DNA of 12,110 bases from Deltaproteobacteria bacterium (GCA_016875515.1 VGRA01000035.1:1-12110); one strand, 5' to 3'; shown: positions 1 to 8,336, counted from the stretch's first letter. Notes: generated from the sequence alone by a model not told the origin. Numbers and translations: made by a program.

Positions 1-1
1 C

Positions 2-1276
2 ACCACGGGCGGGGAGCCGTTCCGGGCGGCGGTGGAGCGGGTGTCCGGGGAGCCGCAGCCCTCCTTCGCGCAGGGCGAGGCCTCCTACGTGGGGCGCGGC
101 TTCCCGCTGCCGGACGACGTGCTGCTGGGGGCGCGCGCGCTGCTGCTCCGGGACCTGGCGCAGGAGCAACGGGACTTCTTCGCGGCCTTCTTCGGCAGCC
201 GGTTTCTGCTGCTGACGGGGCTGCTCGGGGCGCTGGGGCTGGGGCTGACGCTGGCCGTCTCCCGGCGGCTCGCGCGCCCGCTGCGCGAGCTGGAGGCGCG
301 GGCGGACGAGGTGCGGCGCGGCAACCTGGACGTGCACGTGGAGGCCGAGGGGCATGACGAGGTGGCGCGGCTCACCACCACGTTCAACGAGATGGTGGCC
401 GGGCTGCGGCAGCGGGACCAGATAAAGGGGCTGTTCAAGCGGTACCTGAACCCGCAGGTGGTGGAGCAGCTGATTGCCCACCCGGAGAAGGCCTCGCCCG
501 GCGGCGAGCGGCGCGAACTGACGCTGCTGTTCTCGGACCTGGCCGGCTTCACCCGCTTCAGCGAGCGGCTCACCCCGGAGGAACTGGTGCGCCTGCTCAA
601 CACCTACTTCGGCGAGGCCACGGCGGCGCTCGGCCGGCGGGACGCCACGCTCGACAAGTTCATCGGTGACGCCATCATGTGCTTCTGGAACGCGCCGCTG
701 CGGGACGAGGCCCACGCGGCCAAGGGGTGCCTCTCCGCGCTGGACCTGCTCGCGGTGGTGGACGGGCTGCGCGGGGTGTTCGCGGCGGCCGGGGTAACCT
801 CCTTCGACTGCAGGATTGGCGTCCACACCGGGGCGGCGGTGGTGGGCAACCTCGGCTCCCCGGAGGCGCAGGACTACACCGCGGTGGGGGACGCGGTGAA
901 CCTGGCCTCGCGGCTGGAGGGGGCGTGCAAGGAATACGGCACGCGCACGCTCGCCTCCGAGGCGGCGGTGCGGGCCGCGGGGCAGGCGGTGCACGCGCGG
1001 GAGCTGGACGTGGTGCGGGTGGTGGGGCGCAGCGAGCCGGTGCGGGTGTACGAGCTGCGGGGACCCGGGGACCGCCCGGCGCCGCCCCTGCCGGGCCGGT
1101 GGGAGGAGGCGCTCGGGCTGTACCGCGAGGGCCGCTTCGCCGAGGCGCTGCCCCTGTTCCAGCAGGCCCCGGAGGATGGCCCCTCCCGGCTGTACGCCGA
1201 GCGGTGCGGCGAGTGGCTTGCCGGGCCCCCGCCGGCCCCCGGGGACTGGGCGGTCCACGCGCTGTCGTCCAAGTAA
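2..1276 (+). CDS. Membrane class III adenylate/guanylate cyclase with HAMP domain (5' partial)
   Basis: Makes a cyclic nucleotide (probably cAMP) from NTP at the inner face of the membrane. The frame is open from the left edge, so the N-terminus lies outside; the GTG at 32 is not a convincing start. Visible order: end of a probable extracytoplasmic region, a hydrophobic segment at about nt 188-260, a HAMP linker at about 265-425, the cyclase domain at about 510-1060, and a TPR-like tail ending in the [11 protein letters not shown]...SSK pattern usual in myxobacterial cyclases. Catalytic residues are present: metal Asp at 536-538 (FSDLAGF) and 668-670 (IGDA), base-contact Lys at 656-658 (DKF), and the Asn/Arg pair in VNLASRLE. 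The residue aligned with the adenine-specifying Asp is Thr (878-880, DYTAVGD), as in class IIIb enzymes. It is the first visible gene of a five-gene run. Family sure; nucleotide specificity inferred. Confidence 0.93.
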   Translation, partial: TTGGEPFRAAVERVSGEPQPSFAQGEASYVGRGFPLPDDVLLGARALLLRDLAQEQRDFFAAFFGSRFLLLTGLLGALGLGLTLAVSRRLARPLRELEARADEVRRGNLDVHVEAEGHDEVARLTTTFNEMVAGLRQRDQIKGLFKRYLNPQVVEQLIAHPEKASPGGERRELTLLFSDLAGFTRFSERLTPEELVRLLNTYFGEATAALGRRDATLDKFIGDAIMCFWNAPLRDEAHAAKGCLSALDLLAVVDGLRGVFAAAGVTSFDCRIGVHTGAAVVGNLGSPEAQDYTAVGDAVNLASRLEGACKEYGTRTLASEAAVRAAGQAVHARELDVVRVVGRSEPVRVYELRGPGDRPAPPLPGRWEEALGLYREGRFAEALPLFQQAPEDGPSRLYAERCGEWLAGPPPAPGDWAVHALSSK

Positions 1277-1280
1277 GGAG
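1275..1280 (+). promoter_or_regulatory. Shine-Dalgarno AAGGAG deciding a TTG start
   Basis: AAGGAG overlaps the cyclase TAA stop and sits 7 nt before the TTG at 1288. It supports TTG as the start of the downstream thioredoxin-fold gene. The frame itself is open for another 203 codons upstream, but only as a shadow of the cyclase gene. Confidence 0.75.
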
Positions 1281-1287
1281 CGAGGCC

Positions 1288-3345
1288 TTGAACCGACTTG
1301 CCCGCGAGCCCTCCCCGTACCTCCGCCAGCATGCCGGCAACCCGGTGGACTGGTACCCGTGGGGCGAGGAGGCGCTCGCCCGGGCGCGCGCCGAGGACAA
1401 GCCCATCCTCTTGTCCGTGGGCTACTCCGCCTGCCACTGGTGCCACGTCATGGCGCACGAGTCCTTCGAGGACGCGGCCACCTCCGCGCTGATGAACGCT
1501 CACTTCGTCAACGTGAAGGTGGACCGGGAGGAGCGGCCGGACCTGGACCAGGTGTACCAGGGGGTGGTGCAGCTGCAGGGGCGCGGCGGCGGCTGGCCGC
1601 TGACGGTGTTCCTGAGGCCGGACCTCACGCCGTTCTTCGGCGGGACCTACTTCCCGCCCACCGACAAGCACGGGCTGCCCGGCTTCCCGAGGCTCATCTC
1701 CGCGCTCGCGGATGCATGGACGAACCGCCGCGCCGAGGTGGACGCGCAGGCGGGGGAGTTCCTCGAGGGGCTCGCCCACCTGTCCACTCACGGGCTGGGC
1801 GGCGCGGAGGGGCGGCTGTCAGGCGAGGACGTGGTGGTGGCCGCGCGCACGCTCGCGGGGGAGGTGGACGGCACGCACGGCGGGTTCGGCAGGGCGCCCA
1901 AGTTCCCCAACCCCATGAACGTCTCGCTGCTGCTCCGCGGCTGGCGGCGGAGCGGGGACGGCGCGCTGCGGGACGCGGCGCTGCTGGCGCTCCAGAAGAT
2001 GGCCGAGGGGGGCTTGTATGACCAGCTGGGCGGGGGCTTCCACCGCTACAGCGTGGACGAGGCGTGGGAGGTGCCCCACTTCGAGAAGATGCTCTACGAC
2101 AACGGCCAGCTCCTGCACCTGTACGCGGAGGGGTTCCTCGTGGAGCCGCGGGCCGCGTTCCGCAAGGTCGTACAAGAGACGGTGGGGTGGCTGCGGCGGG
2201 AGATGACCTCGCCGGAGGGGGCCTTCTTCGCCGCGCAGGACGCGGACAGCGAGGGGGAGGAGGGGAAGCACTTCGCCTGGACGCCCGCGGAGGTGGAGCA
2301 GGGGGTCGGCGCAGCCGACGCGCCGCTGCTGTGCGCGCACCTGGGCGTCACGCAGGCGGGCAACTTCGAGCTCGGCAGCTCGGTCCTGAAGGTGGCGAGG
2401 TCTGCCGCTGCGCTCGCTCGGGAGGCGGGCCTGTCCGAGGCGCAGGTGCAGGAACGGCTGGACGCGGGCCGGGCGCGGCTGTTCGCGGCGCGGCAGGCGC
2501 GGGTGGCCCCGGGGCGGGACGACAAGGTGCTGGCCGGGTGGAACGGGCTGGTGCTCCGGGGACTGGCGTTCGCCTCCCGGGTCTTCTCCGAGCCGGCGTG
2601 GGCCGGTGACGCGGCGCGGGCGGCAGACTTCCTGCTGTCCGCGCTGTGGCGGGACGGGCGGCTCCACCGCTCGTGGCAGGCGGGCGAGGCGCGGCTGGCC
2701 GGCTGCCTCGAGGACTACGGCGACCTTGCCTCGGGGCTGTGCCACCTGTACCAGGCCACCTTCGAGCCGCGGTACCTGGAGGCGGCCCGGGCGCTGGCCC
2801 TGCGCGCGGTGGAGCTGTTCTGGGACGGGGAGAAGGGGGCGTACCTGTCCGCGGAGCGGGGACGGGCGGATCTGGTCACCCCCGCGTATGCGCTTCACGA
2901 CAACGCCTTCCCCTCCGGGGCGTCCACGTTGACCGAGGCGCAGGTGATGCTCGCGGCGCTGACGGGAGAGGCCGGCTTCCTCGAGCAGGCCGAGCGCTAC
3001 CTGTCCCGCGTGCACGCACCGGTTCGCCGCGTGCCGGCGGCGTACGGCCACCTGTGGCTCGCGGCGGACGCGGCGCTGGACGGCGCGCCGTCCGTCGCGG
3101 TGGTGGGGCCCCGGGCGGAGGCGGCCGGGTTGCTCGCCGTGCTGGACCGCGGCTTCCACCCCACCGTGTGCGCGTCCTGGCACGACGGCGCCTCTCCCGT
3201 CCCCGGGGTGCTCGCCGGGGCGCTGGAGGGGAAGCGCTGGAGGGGTGGGAGCCCAGAGGCGTTCCTGTGTCTGCGGTTCGGGTGCGGGCCACCCTCCTCC
3301 TCGCGCGGCGCGCTCGCGGCCTCGCTCGCGGCGAGCGGCGTCTGA
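1288..3345 (+). CDS. Thioredoxin-fold DUF255 protein (YyaL/SPATA20 family)
   Basis: Protein of 685 residues, close to the family's usual length. The N-terminus carries the family signature [19 protein letters not shown] (residues 8-26), then a thioredoxin-like domain with CHWCH at 49-53 and the conserved [11 protein letters not shown] stretch, followed by a long alpha-alpha barrel region resembling N-acylglucosamine 2-epimerases (for example [23 protein letters not shown] and APKFPNP). The C-terminus keeps the usual Cys-x4-Cys ending (LCLRFGC). The TTG start is chosen because translation matches the family from its first residues and an AAGGAG lies 7 nt upstream. Members are often called thioredoxin-domain proteins; their biochemical role is poorly defined, and a redox or sugar-related activity is only inferred. 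It starts 11 nt after the cyclase stop, so it is almost certainly co-transcribed with it. Confidence 0.93.
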   Translation: MNRLAREPSPYLRQHAGNPVDWYPWGEEALARARAEDKPILLSVGYSACHWCHVMAHESFEDAATSALMNAHFVNVKVDREERPDLDQVYQGVVQLQGRGGGWPLTVFLRPDLTPFFGGTYFPPTDKHGLPGFPRLISALADAWTNRRAEVDAQAGEFLEGLAHLSTHGLGGAEGRLSGEDVVVAARTLAGEVDGTHGGFGRAPKFPNPMNVSLLLRGWRRSGDGALRDAALLALQKMAEGGLYDQLGGGFHRYSVDEAWEVPHFEKMLYDNGQLLHLYAEGFLVEPRAAFRKVVQETVGWLRREMTSPEGAFFAAQDADSEGEEGKHFAWTPAEVEQGVGAADAPLLCAHLGVTQAGNFELGSSVLKVARSAAALAREAGLSEAQVQERLDAGRARLFAARQARVAPGRDDKVLAGWNGLVLRGLAFASRVFSEPAWAGDAARAADFLLSALWRDGRLHRSWQAGEARLAGCLEDYGDLASGLCHLYQATFEPRYLEAARALALRAVELFWDGEKGAYLSAERGRADLVTPAYALHDNAFPSGASTLTEAQVMLAALTGEAGFLEQAERYLSRVHAPVRRVPAAYGHLWLAADAALDGAPSVAVVGPRAEAAGLLAVLDRGFHPTVCASWHDGASPVPGVLAGALEGKRWRGGSPEAFLCLRFGCGPPSSSRGALAASLAASGV

Positions 3346-3386
3346 TATCACGACCCCTTCAAGCTGGAACGCACGGGGAGAAGGCA

Positions 3387-4538
3387 ATGGGTCAATCGTC
3401 GTGGCTGGAGCGGCTGCCGGCAAGGACCCGCGACGTGATGGCATCGCTGGGCGAGGTGAAGACCTTCTCCTCGGGCGAGGGGCTCGTGAACCGCGGTGCG
3501 GTCGAGAGCCACCTGTTCCTCGTGGAGGCGGGCACGGTCGAGGTCGCGAGGAACGGGCTGCCCGCCATCCAGCTCGGGCCGGGAGACCTGGTGGGCGAGA
3601 TGGCATTCCTGGACAACGCGCCGCGGCGCAACACCATCACCGCCGCCACCGAGGTGCGCGCCCGGCGCATCCTGCGCACCGAGCTCATGGCCGCCTTCGT
3701 CACGGACCCCGCCGAGCTCCGCACGGTGCTCGAGGAGGTAGCCCGGCTGAAGGAGGAGCGGCTGTCCACGGTCCCGTCCGGCGAGCAGGCCGCGGCGGCG
3801 TTCGTCAAGCAGCTGTCGTCCGAGTCCCTGTCCCACCGCGCGGTGCGTCACCCGTACCTGCAGGCGCTGGCGGACGGCACGCTGCCGGACCTGCGGTGGG
3901 CGTTGGCGGACTTTGCGCGGAACTACTACGGCTACTCGGCCCACTTCCCGCGGTACCTCACCACCGTCATCTCCCGGCTGGAGAACCCCGCGCACCGCAA
4001 GTCCCTGCTGGAGAACCTGACGGAGGAGTCCGGCGTGTATGGCGAGGAGGAGTACGCGGAGCTCGCCACCTTCGGGGTGAAGCGTGAATGGATAGAGGGG
4101 ATTGCCCACCCGCTGCTCTTCCAGCGCTTCTCCCGCGCGCTCGGCGTTGACCACGCCGGCCACCGGGAGACGGACCAGGTGGCATGTTGGCGGGAGATGT
4201 TCCTCTCCGTGCTGTCCGAGGGCGGGCCGGCGGAGGCGCTCGGGGCGCTCGGCATTGGTACGGAGAACATCGTCCGCACCATCTACGGGCCGTTCGTGAA
4301 GGCGCTGTCCCGGCTGGATCTCCGCCCCGAGGACACCGTCTTCTTTCCGCTGCACACCGCGGTGGATGACCACCACCAGGCCACGCTGGAGGCCATCTCC
4401 GCGGACTTCGCCCGCACCGAGGAAGGGCGGGTGGGGCTGCGCCGCGGGATGCTGAAGGCGCTCTCGCTGCGCACCGCGTTCTGGGACTGGCTGCACGAGC
4501 GGGCGAAGGACCCCTCCCGGGCGGAGGCCGTGGCCTGA
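3387..4538 (+). CDS. Cyclic-nucleotide-binding domain fused to haem-oxygenase-like diiron oxidase-type domain
   Basis: Protein of 383 residues starting at ATG 3387 behind GGGGAGAAGG. Residues 5-125 form a CNB domain. The phosphate-binding cassette GEMAFLDNAPRRNTI (70-84) keeps Gly70-Glu71 and Arg80, which in the family hold the ribose and cyclic phosphate. Residues about 145-375 resemble the iron-containing redox/haem-oxygenase-like (PqqC/TenA-fold) family: YYGYSAHFPRY (180-190), NLTEESG (210-216), HPLLFQRFSRALG (241-253) and FFPLHTAVDDHH (319-330). Candidate metal ligands are Glu213/214, His241, Glu293, His323, Asp327 and His330. There is no helix-turn-helix, so this is unlikely to be a Crp-type regulator; a cyclic-nucleotide-gated oxidase is the simplest reading. 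It lies 41 nt after the DUF255 gene and 36 nt before the cupin. Substrate unknown. Confidence 0.88.
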   Translation: MGQSSWLERLPARTRDVMASLGEVKTFSSGEGLVNRGAVESHLFLVEAGTVEVARNGLPAIQLGPGDLVGEMAFLDNAPRRNTITAATEVRARRILRTELMAAFVTDPAELRTVLEEVARLKEERLSTVPSGEQAAAAFVKQLSSESLSHRAVRHPYLQALADGTLPDLRWALADFARNYYGYSAHFPRYLTTVISRLENPAHRKSLLENLTEESGVYGEEEYAELATFGVKREWIEGIAHPLLFQRFSRALGVDHAGHRETDQVACWREMFLSVLSEGGPAEALGALGIGTENIVRTIYGPFVKALSRLDLRPEDTVFFPLHTAVDDHHQATLEAISADFARTEEGRVGLRRGMLKALSLRTAFWDWLHERAKDPSRAEAVA

Positions 4539-4574
4539 CGGGCCGTTGACCCCTCGGAACACCGGAGCACACGC

Positions 4575-5072
4575 ATGGACGATGCACTCGAGAAGCTGGT
4601 GGAGAACGCCTCCGGCCGGAAGCCGCTCGCGGCAGGCGCACCCCTGGAGGCGTTCCGGGCGCAGCCGCTCCAGCCGGGCAAGCCGCTGTACGCCAACCAG
4701 AACGAGCGGCTGAACATCGATTTCACCGTGGACCGCCTGCCCTTCCCGGACATCCAGGTGATGGACCCGCGCGTGGTGCGGATTCCCCCGGGAAGGAACA
4801 ACGAGTGGCACAAGCACGCGCACGAGACGCTCTTCGTGGTGCTCTCCGGGGAGGGAGAGGTCCGCGTCGGGGAAGGCACCTTCCCGGTGAAGGCCGGGGA
4901 GGTGGCCTACGTGCCCCGGTGGATCTTCCACCAGACGCGCAACACCTCCACAGCGCAGGAGTTGGTGGTGTTGGCCATCACCGACTTCGGCTTCACCTCC
5001 GCGGTGTTGGGGGACTACGACAGGCGCACCCGGCTGTCCGTGGGCGGCACCGACGCTGCAGAAGGGAAGTAG
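4575..5072 (+). CDS. Small cupin-domain protein
   Basis: Protein of 165 residues; ATG 4575 has GGAG 7 nt upstream. A single cupin barrel occupies about residues 60-140. Motif 1 is PPGRNNEWHKHAHETLFVVL (71-90), giving His79, His81 and possibly His83/Glu84 as metal ligands. The Glu usually found three to four residues after the second His is shifted or replaced, since Thr85 occupies that spot. Motif 2 is GEVAYVPRWIFHQTRN (108-123) with His119. It lies between two CNB-domain enzymes, so a partner or downstream enzyme role is plausible. Cupins range from dioxygenases and isomerases to binding proteins, and nothing here picks one. Confidence 0.9.
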   Translation: MDDALEKLVENASGRKPLAAGAPLEAFRAQPLQPGKPLYANQNERLNIDFTVDRLPFPDIQVMDPRVVRIPPGRNNEWHKHAHETLFVVLSGEGEVRVGEGTFPVKAGEVAYVPRWIFHQTRNTSTAQELVVLAITDFGFTSAVLGDYDRRTRLSVGGTDAAEGK

Positions 5073-5112
5073 TCCCACTTTTCGCCGCAGGAGACACCCC
5101 TGCCCGTGGGAC
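5072..5112 (+). repeat. Nested inverted repeat between cupin and peptidase genes
   Basis: An outer perfect 7-bp stem, GTCCCAC (5072-5078) with GTGGGAC (5106-5112), encloses an inner 5-bp stem, GCAGG (5087-5091) with CCTGC (5099-5103), with a 7-nt loop. It begins on the last base of the cupin stop codon. No U-tract follows, so it does not look like a standard intrinsic terminator. It could be an mRNA processing or stability hairpin, a partial attenuator or a protein-binding site. Confidence 0.45.
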
Positions 5113-5124
5113 GTGCTAGGCACG
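5112..5124 (+). repeat. 13-bp palindrome CGTGC-TAG-GCACG upstream of the peptidase gene
   Basis: A perfect palindrome with 5-bp arms and a 3-nt centre, 28 nt before the ATG at 5153. It overlaps the end of the nested inverted repeat by one base. It could be an operator for a dimeric regulator or part of the leader structure; the short length means chance is possible. Confidence 0.3.
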
Positions 5125-5152
5125 GCTCCAGCCTCTCACAGGAGCCCTGCCC

Positions 5153-7369
5153 ATGAACGCCCCCCTTGCCCCCTGGCTCGACCGCCTCCCGCCCCGTGTC
5201 CGCGCCGTCTTCACGCAGCTGGGGGAGGTCCGCACGTACGAGCCCCACACGACGCTGGTGTTCCGCGGCGCGCTGGAGACGGACCTCTACTTCGTGGAGA
5301 AGGGCAAGGTGGAGGTGCTGCGGGAGCCGCAGCCCACGCTGCTGCTGGAGGCGGGGCAGCTGGTGGGCGAGATGGCCTTCCTCGAGGGCAGGTGCCGCCG
5401 CTTCACCGTTGCCGCGCACACGCAGGTCCGCGCGCGCCGCATCACCCGCGAGGTCCTGCACGCCGCCTTCGCAGACGACCCGGCCGGGCTGCAGGCGCTG
5501 CTGGATGCCATCACTGCGCTGCGCGACGCGCGGATGTCCGGGAGCCCCATGCAGGGGCGCTCGGAGCTGCCCATCGTCGCCCCCGGGGCTGTCTCGGTGG
5601 CGGAGGACCCGCAGCTGCGGTGGGACCTCTCGGACCTGTACGGCGGGCCGGACGCCTCCCAGCTGCACGACGACCTGGACCGCAGCCTGCGGCTGGCAGA
5701 CGACTTCGCCTCCGCGTGGCGCGGCCGGGTGGCGGGGCTCGGCCCCGGGGAGCTGCACCAGGCGCTCGTGCAATACGAGGCGCTGATGCAGGCGGTCTAC
5801 CGGCCCGCCATCTACGCGCAGCTGTACTTCTCCCAGGACACCGGCAACGCGGCGGCGCAGGGGCTGCTCGCCCGCACCCGCGAGGTCTCCACGGAGGCCT
5901 TCAACCGGGTGGCCTTCTTCGACGTGGAGCTGAAGAAGCTCTCCGGCGCGCAGCACCTGGCCCTCCTGGCCGCCCCGCAGCTGGCCGGCTACCGGCACTA
6001 CCTGACCGGGCTCAAGAAGCTGGCTCCCTACACGCTCTCGGAGAAGGAGGAGCAGCTCTCGGCCACCAAGAACCTCACCGGGCGGGCGGCGTGGAGCCAG
6101 CTGTACACGGAGGTGTCCAGCAAGCTGCGCGTGCACCTGGTGGTGGACGGCGAGCGCAAGAGCTTCAACGTAGCGGAGGCGCGCGCGCTGCGCAGCTCCC
6201 CGGACCGTGCGCTGCGGCGCGCGGCCACGGACGGGCTGATGGCGGCGTTCGAGCAGGAGAGCCACGTGCTCAACTTCTGCTTCAACACGCTCTTCCAGGA
6301 CCACAAGCTGGACGTGGAGACGCGCGGCTTCAAGTCCGTCACCGAGCCCACCTACCTGGACGACGAGCTGTCGGAGCCCGTGGTGGAGAGCCTCATGCGG
6401 GCCACCGAGGCCCACTACGGGTTGGCCCAGCGGTACATGCGGCTGAAGGCGCGCGCGCTTGGGCTCACGAACTTTTCCAGCCATGACGTGCTCGCCCCGC
6501 TGACGCCGAGCGAGAAGAAGCTCTCCTTTGACGAGGGGCGGCAGCTGGTGCTGGACGCCTTCGGCGCGTTCGACCCGCGCTTCGCCGACATCGCCTCGGA
6601 GTTCTTCGACAAGCGGTGGATTGACGTCATGCCGCGCCCGGGCAAGCGGGACGGGGCGTTCTGCTCCGGCAGCCTGCCGTCCAGCCACCCGTACGTGCTG
6701 CTCAACTTCCAGGGGCGGATAGAGGACGTGTCCACCACGGCCCACGAGCTGGGGCACGGCATCCACTTCTACCTGTCCCGCCGCCAGAGCCCGCTCAACT
6801 TCTGGCCCACCACGTCGCTGGCGGAGACGGCCTCCGTCTTCGGCGAACTGCTGCTCATGAAGCGGCTGCTGGAGAAGGAGACGGACCGGGCGGCGCGGCG
6901 GGCGCTGGTGGGGGTGCGCATCGAGGACATCGTCTCCACCGTGTTCAACCAGGTGGCCTACACGCGCTTCGAGCAGAAGGCGCACGGCAAGCGCGCCGAG
7001 GGCGTGGTGCCGGTGGAGGACTTCAACGCGCTGTGGACCTCCGAGCGGCAGCGGCTCTACGGGGACGCGGTGGCGCTCTTCCCGCAGGACCGCTGGGGGT
7101 GGCTGTCCATTGGCCACTTCGTGCACTACCGGTTCTATTGCTACAGCTACGCCTTCGGGCAGCTGCTCGTGCTGGCGCTCTTCGCGAAGTACGAGGAGGA
7201 GGGGGCTGCGTTCATCCCCCGTTACGTGGAGCTGCTCTCCTCCGGCAGCTCGGACACGCCCCAGGCGCTGTTGCAGAAGATGGGCGTGGACATCAGCGAC
7301 CCGGACTTCTGGAGCCGCGGCTTCCGCACGCTCTCCGCGCTGCTGGACGAGTTCGAGTCGCTGCTGTGA
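5153..7369 (+). CDS. Cyclic-nucleotide-binding domain fused to M3-family (PepF-like) zinc oligopeptidase
   Basis: Protein of 738 residues; ATG 5153 has GGAG 8 nt upstream. Residues 8-127 are a CNB domain with cassette GEMAFLEGRCRRFTV (72-86), keeping Gly72-Glu73 and Arg82. After a linker (about 128-152), residues 153-735 match M3B oligoendopeptidases: WDLSDLYGG at 157-165, zinc motif HELGH with His531, Glu532 and His535, third ligand Glu558 in LAETAS, and the C-terminal HFVHYRFYCYSYAFGQLL stretch that carries the family's substrate-positioning His/Tyr. PepF-type enzymes are usually about 600 residues, so the extra 140 are the CNB module. There is no signal peptide, so it is cytoplasmic. Family members cut short peptides; cyclic-nucleotide control is inferred from the fusion and from a cyclase in the same run. 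It is the last gene of the run, 80 nt after the cupin. Confidence 0.92.
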   Translation: MNAPLAPWLDRLPPRVRAVFTQLGEVRTYEPHTTLVFRGALETDLYFVEKGKVEVLREPQPTLLLEAGQLVGEMAFLEGRCRRFTVAAHTQVRARRITREVLHAAFADDPAGLQALLDAITALRDARMSGSPMQGRSELPIVAPGAVSVAEDPQLRWDLSDLYGGPDASQLHDDLDRSLRLADDFASAWRGRVAGLGPGELHQALVQYEALMQAVYRPAIYAQLYFSQDTGNAAAQGLLARTREVSTEAFNRVAFFDVELKKLSGAQHLALLAAPQLAGYRHYLTGLKKLAPYTLSEKEEQLSATKNLTGRAAWSQLYTEVSSKLRVHLVVDGERKSFNVAEARALRSSPDRALRRAATDGLMAAFEQESHVLNFCFNTLFQDHKLDVETRGFKSVTEPTYLDDELSEPVVESLMRATEAHYGLAQRYMRLKARALGLTNFSSHDVLAPLTPSEKKLSFDEGRQLVLDAFGAFDPRFADIASEFFDKRWIDVMPRPGKRDGAFCSGSLPSSHPYVLLNFQGRIEDVSTTAHELGHGIHFYLSRRQSPLNFWPTTSLAETASVFGELLLMKRLLEKETDRAARRALVGVRIEDIVSTVFNQVAYTRFEQKAHGKRAEGVVPVEDFNALWTSERQRLYGDAVALFPQDRWGWLSIGHFVHYRFYCYSYAFGQLLVLALFAKYEEEGAAFIPRYVELLSSGSSDTPQALLQKMGVDISDPDFWSRGFRTLSALLDEFESLL

Positions 7370-7376
7370 GGCGGCG
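7370..7376. other. Seven-base convergent junction
   Basis: Only 7 nt separate the TGA of the peptidase gene (plus strand) from the TGA of the subtilase gene (minus strand). I see no hairpin plus T-run terminator here, so transcripts from both sides probably overlap at their 3' ends. Confidence 0.6.
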
Positions 7377-8042
7377 TCAGGGCAGCGTCCGGGCGCGCGC
7401 TGTGCTCCCCGCGGCGGTGTTGCCCAGCGCGTCCACGGCGCACACGCGGTAGGTGTACGTCGCGTTGCCCGGCAGGTTCGACGCAACGAACGACGTGTTC
7501 AGCCCCCGGTAGAGGGTCATCCCGCCCTGGCAGCCGGCCGGCGGCGTGGCCGTGCCGGACACCTGGACCAGCCGGTACTCCTTCAGGCCCGAGCCCGCGT
7601 CCGACGCGCCGGTCCACGACAGCGACACCCGCCGGGACTCCGGGAAGGCGGACAGGGCGCCTCCCGTGGGCGGGACGTTGTCCAGCGTGATGGTGGCAGT
7701 CAGCGGCGTGGCCGTGGTGTTGCCCCACTCGTCCCGCAGCCAGGCGGACACCGTCTTCAACCCCGGGGTGTTGGGCAGGGCGAAGGAAGGGATGGACGAC
7801 GAGAAGGGCTGCCAGGCCGAGGCGTCACACGTCCCGGTGGCGCTCAGGCACATGCCGGTGATGGCGGAGGCGTCCGAGGCGGTGATGGCGACCGGGATGT
7901 TGGGGGTGGCGGTGAAGGCCGCCCCGCCGGCGAGCGCGAGGGTGCCCGTGGGCGCAGCGGTGTCGGCGAGCACGGGGGCGGCGGGCCGGAAGCTCGCGGA
8001 CGCCGTGGAGGCCGCGCTGTTGCCCGCGTTGTTCCGCGCCTT

Positions 8043-8161
8043 CACCGTCACCGTGTAGCTGGTGCCGTTGGTCAGCCCCGTGAGGGTGCACGTGGTGGCC
8101 GTGGCGCCCGTGGCCGTGCAGTTGAAGTTTCCCGGGCTCGCCGTCGCCGTGTAGTCGAGGA
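8043..8161 (-). repeat. FN3 repeat copy B (119 bp, about 94% identical to copy A)
   Basis: This stretch encodes the DYTATASPG...TGLTNGTSYTVTV part of the second FN3-like domain. By hand it differs from 8337-8455 at about 7 of 119 positions, an exact 294-bp (98-codon) offset, which indicates a recent in-frame duplication or gene conversion. Confidence 0.85.
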
Positions 8162-8336
8162 CCGTATCGCCCCGGTTGCCCGCCAGCGTGTTGGCCACCG
8201 CCGTCCACGAGATGACCGACTGGCCGTTTTCGTAGGACGTGCCGGCCGCGTTGGTCGGTGCCACCGGCACGTTCGCCGGCTTGAAGCTCGCCGACGTGCC
8301 CGAAGCCGTGCGGCTCCCCACGCTGTTGCGCGCCCG

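Noticed and set aside
679..1287. 203-residue N-terminal extension of the DUF255 protein in the same open frame
   Set aside because: It overlaps the catalytic part of the cyclase gene, is Gly/Arg/Ala-rich shadow sequence, and the family homology begins exactly at TTG 1288 with a good Shine-Dalgarno.
1819..3606. 595-codon minus-strand open frame opposite the DUF255 gene
   Set aside because: Arg/Pro/Gln-rich translation with no domain; typical antisense shadow in high-GC DNA.
3348..5123. 591-codon minus-strand open frame opposite the CNB-oxidase and cupin genes
   Set aside because: It covers two well-supported genes and has no recognisable motif or start context.
5119..5132. Sigma-54-like GG-N10-GC match (GGCACGGCTCCAGC) before the peptidase gene
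   Set aside because: Only the GG/GC core and GCACG fit; transcription would begin on the ribosome-binding site at about 5143, leaving no leader, and the -12 box is poor.
5015..7486. 823-codon minus-strand open frame opposite the CNB-peptidase
   Set aside because: Its length comes from third-position GC bias; the translation is repetitive Arg/Glu/Gln/Val with no domain, while the plus strand encodes a complete peptidase.
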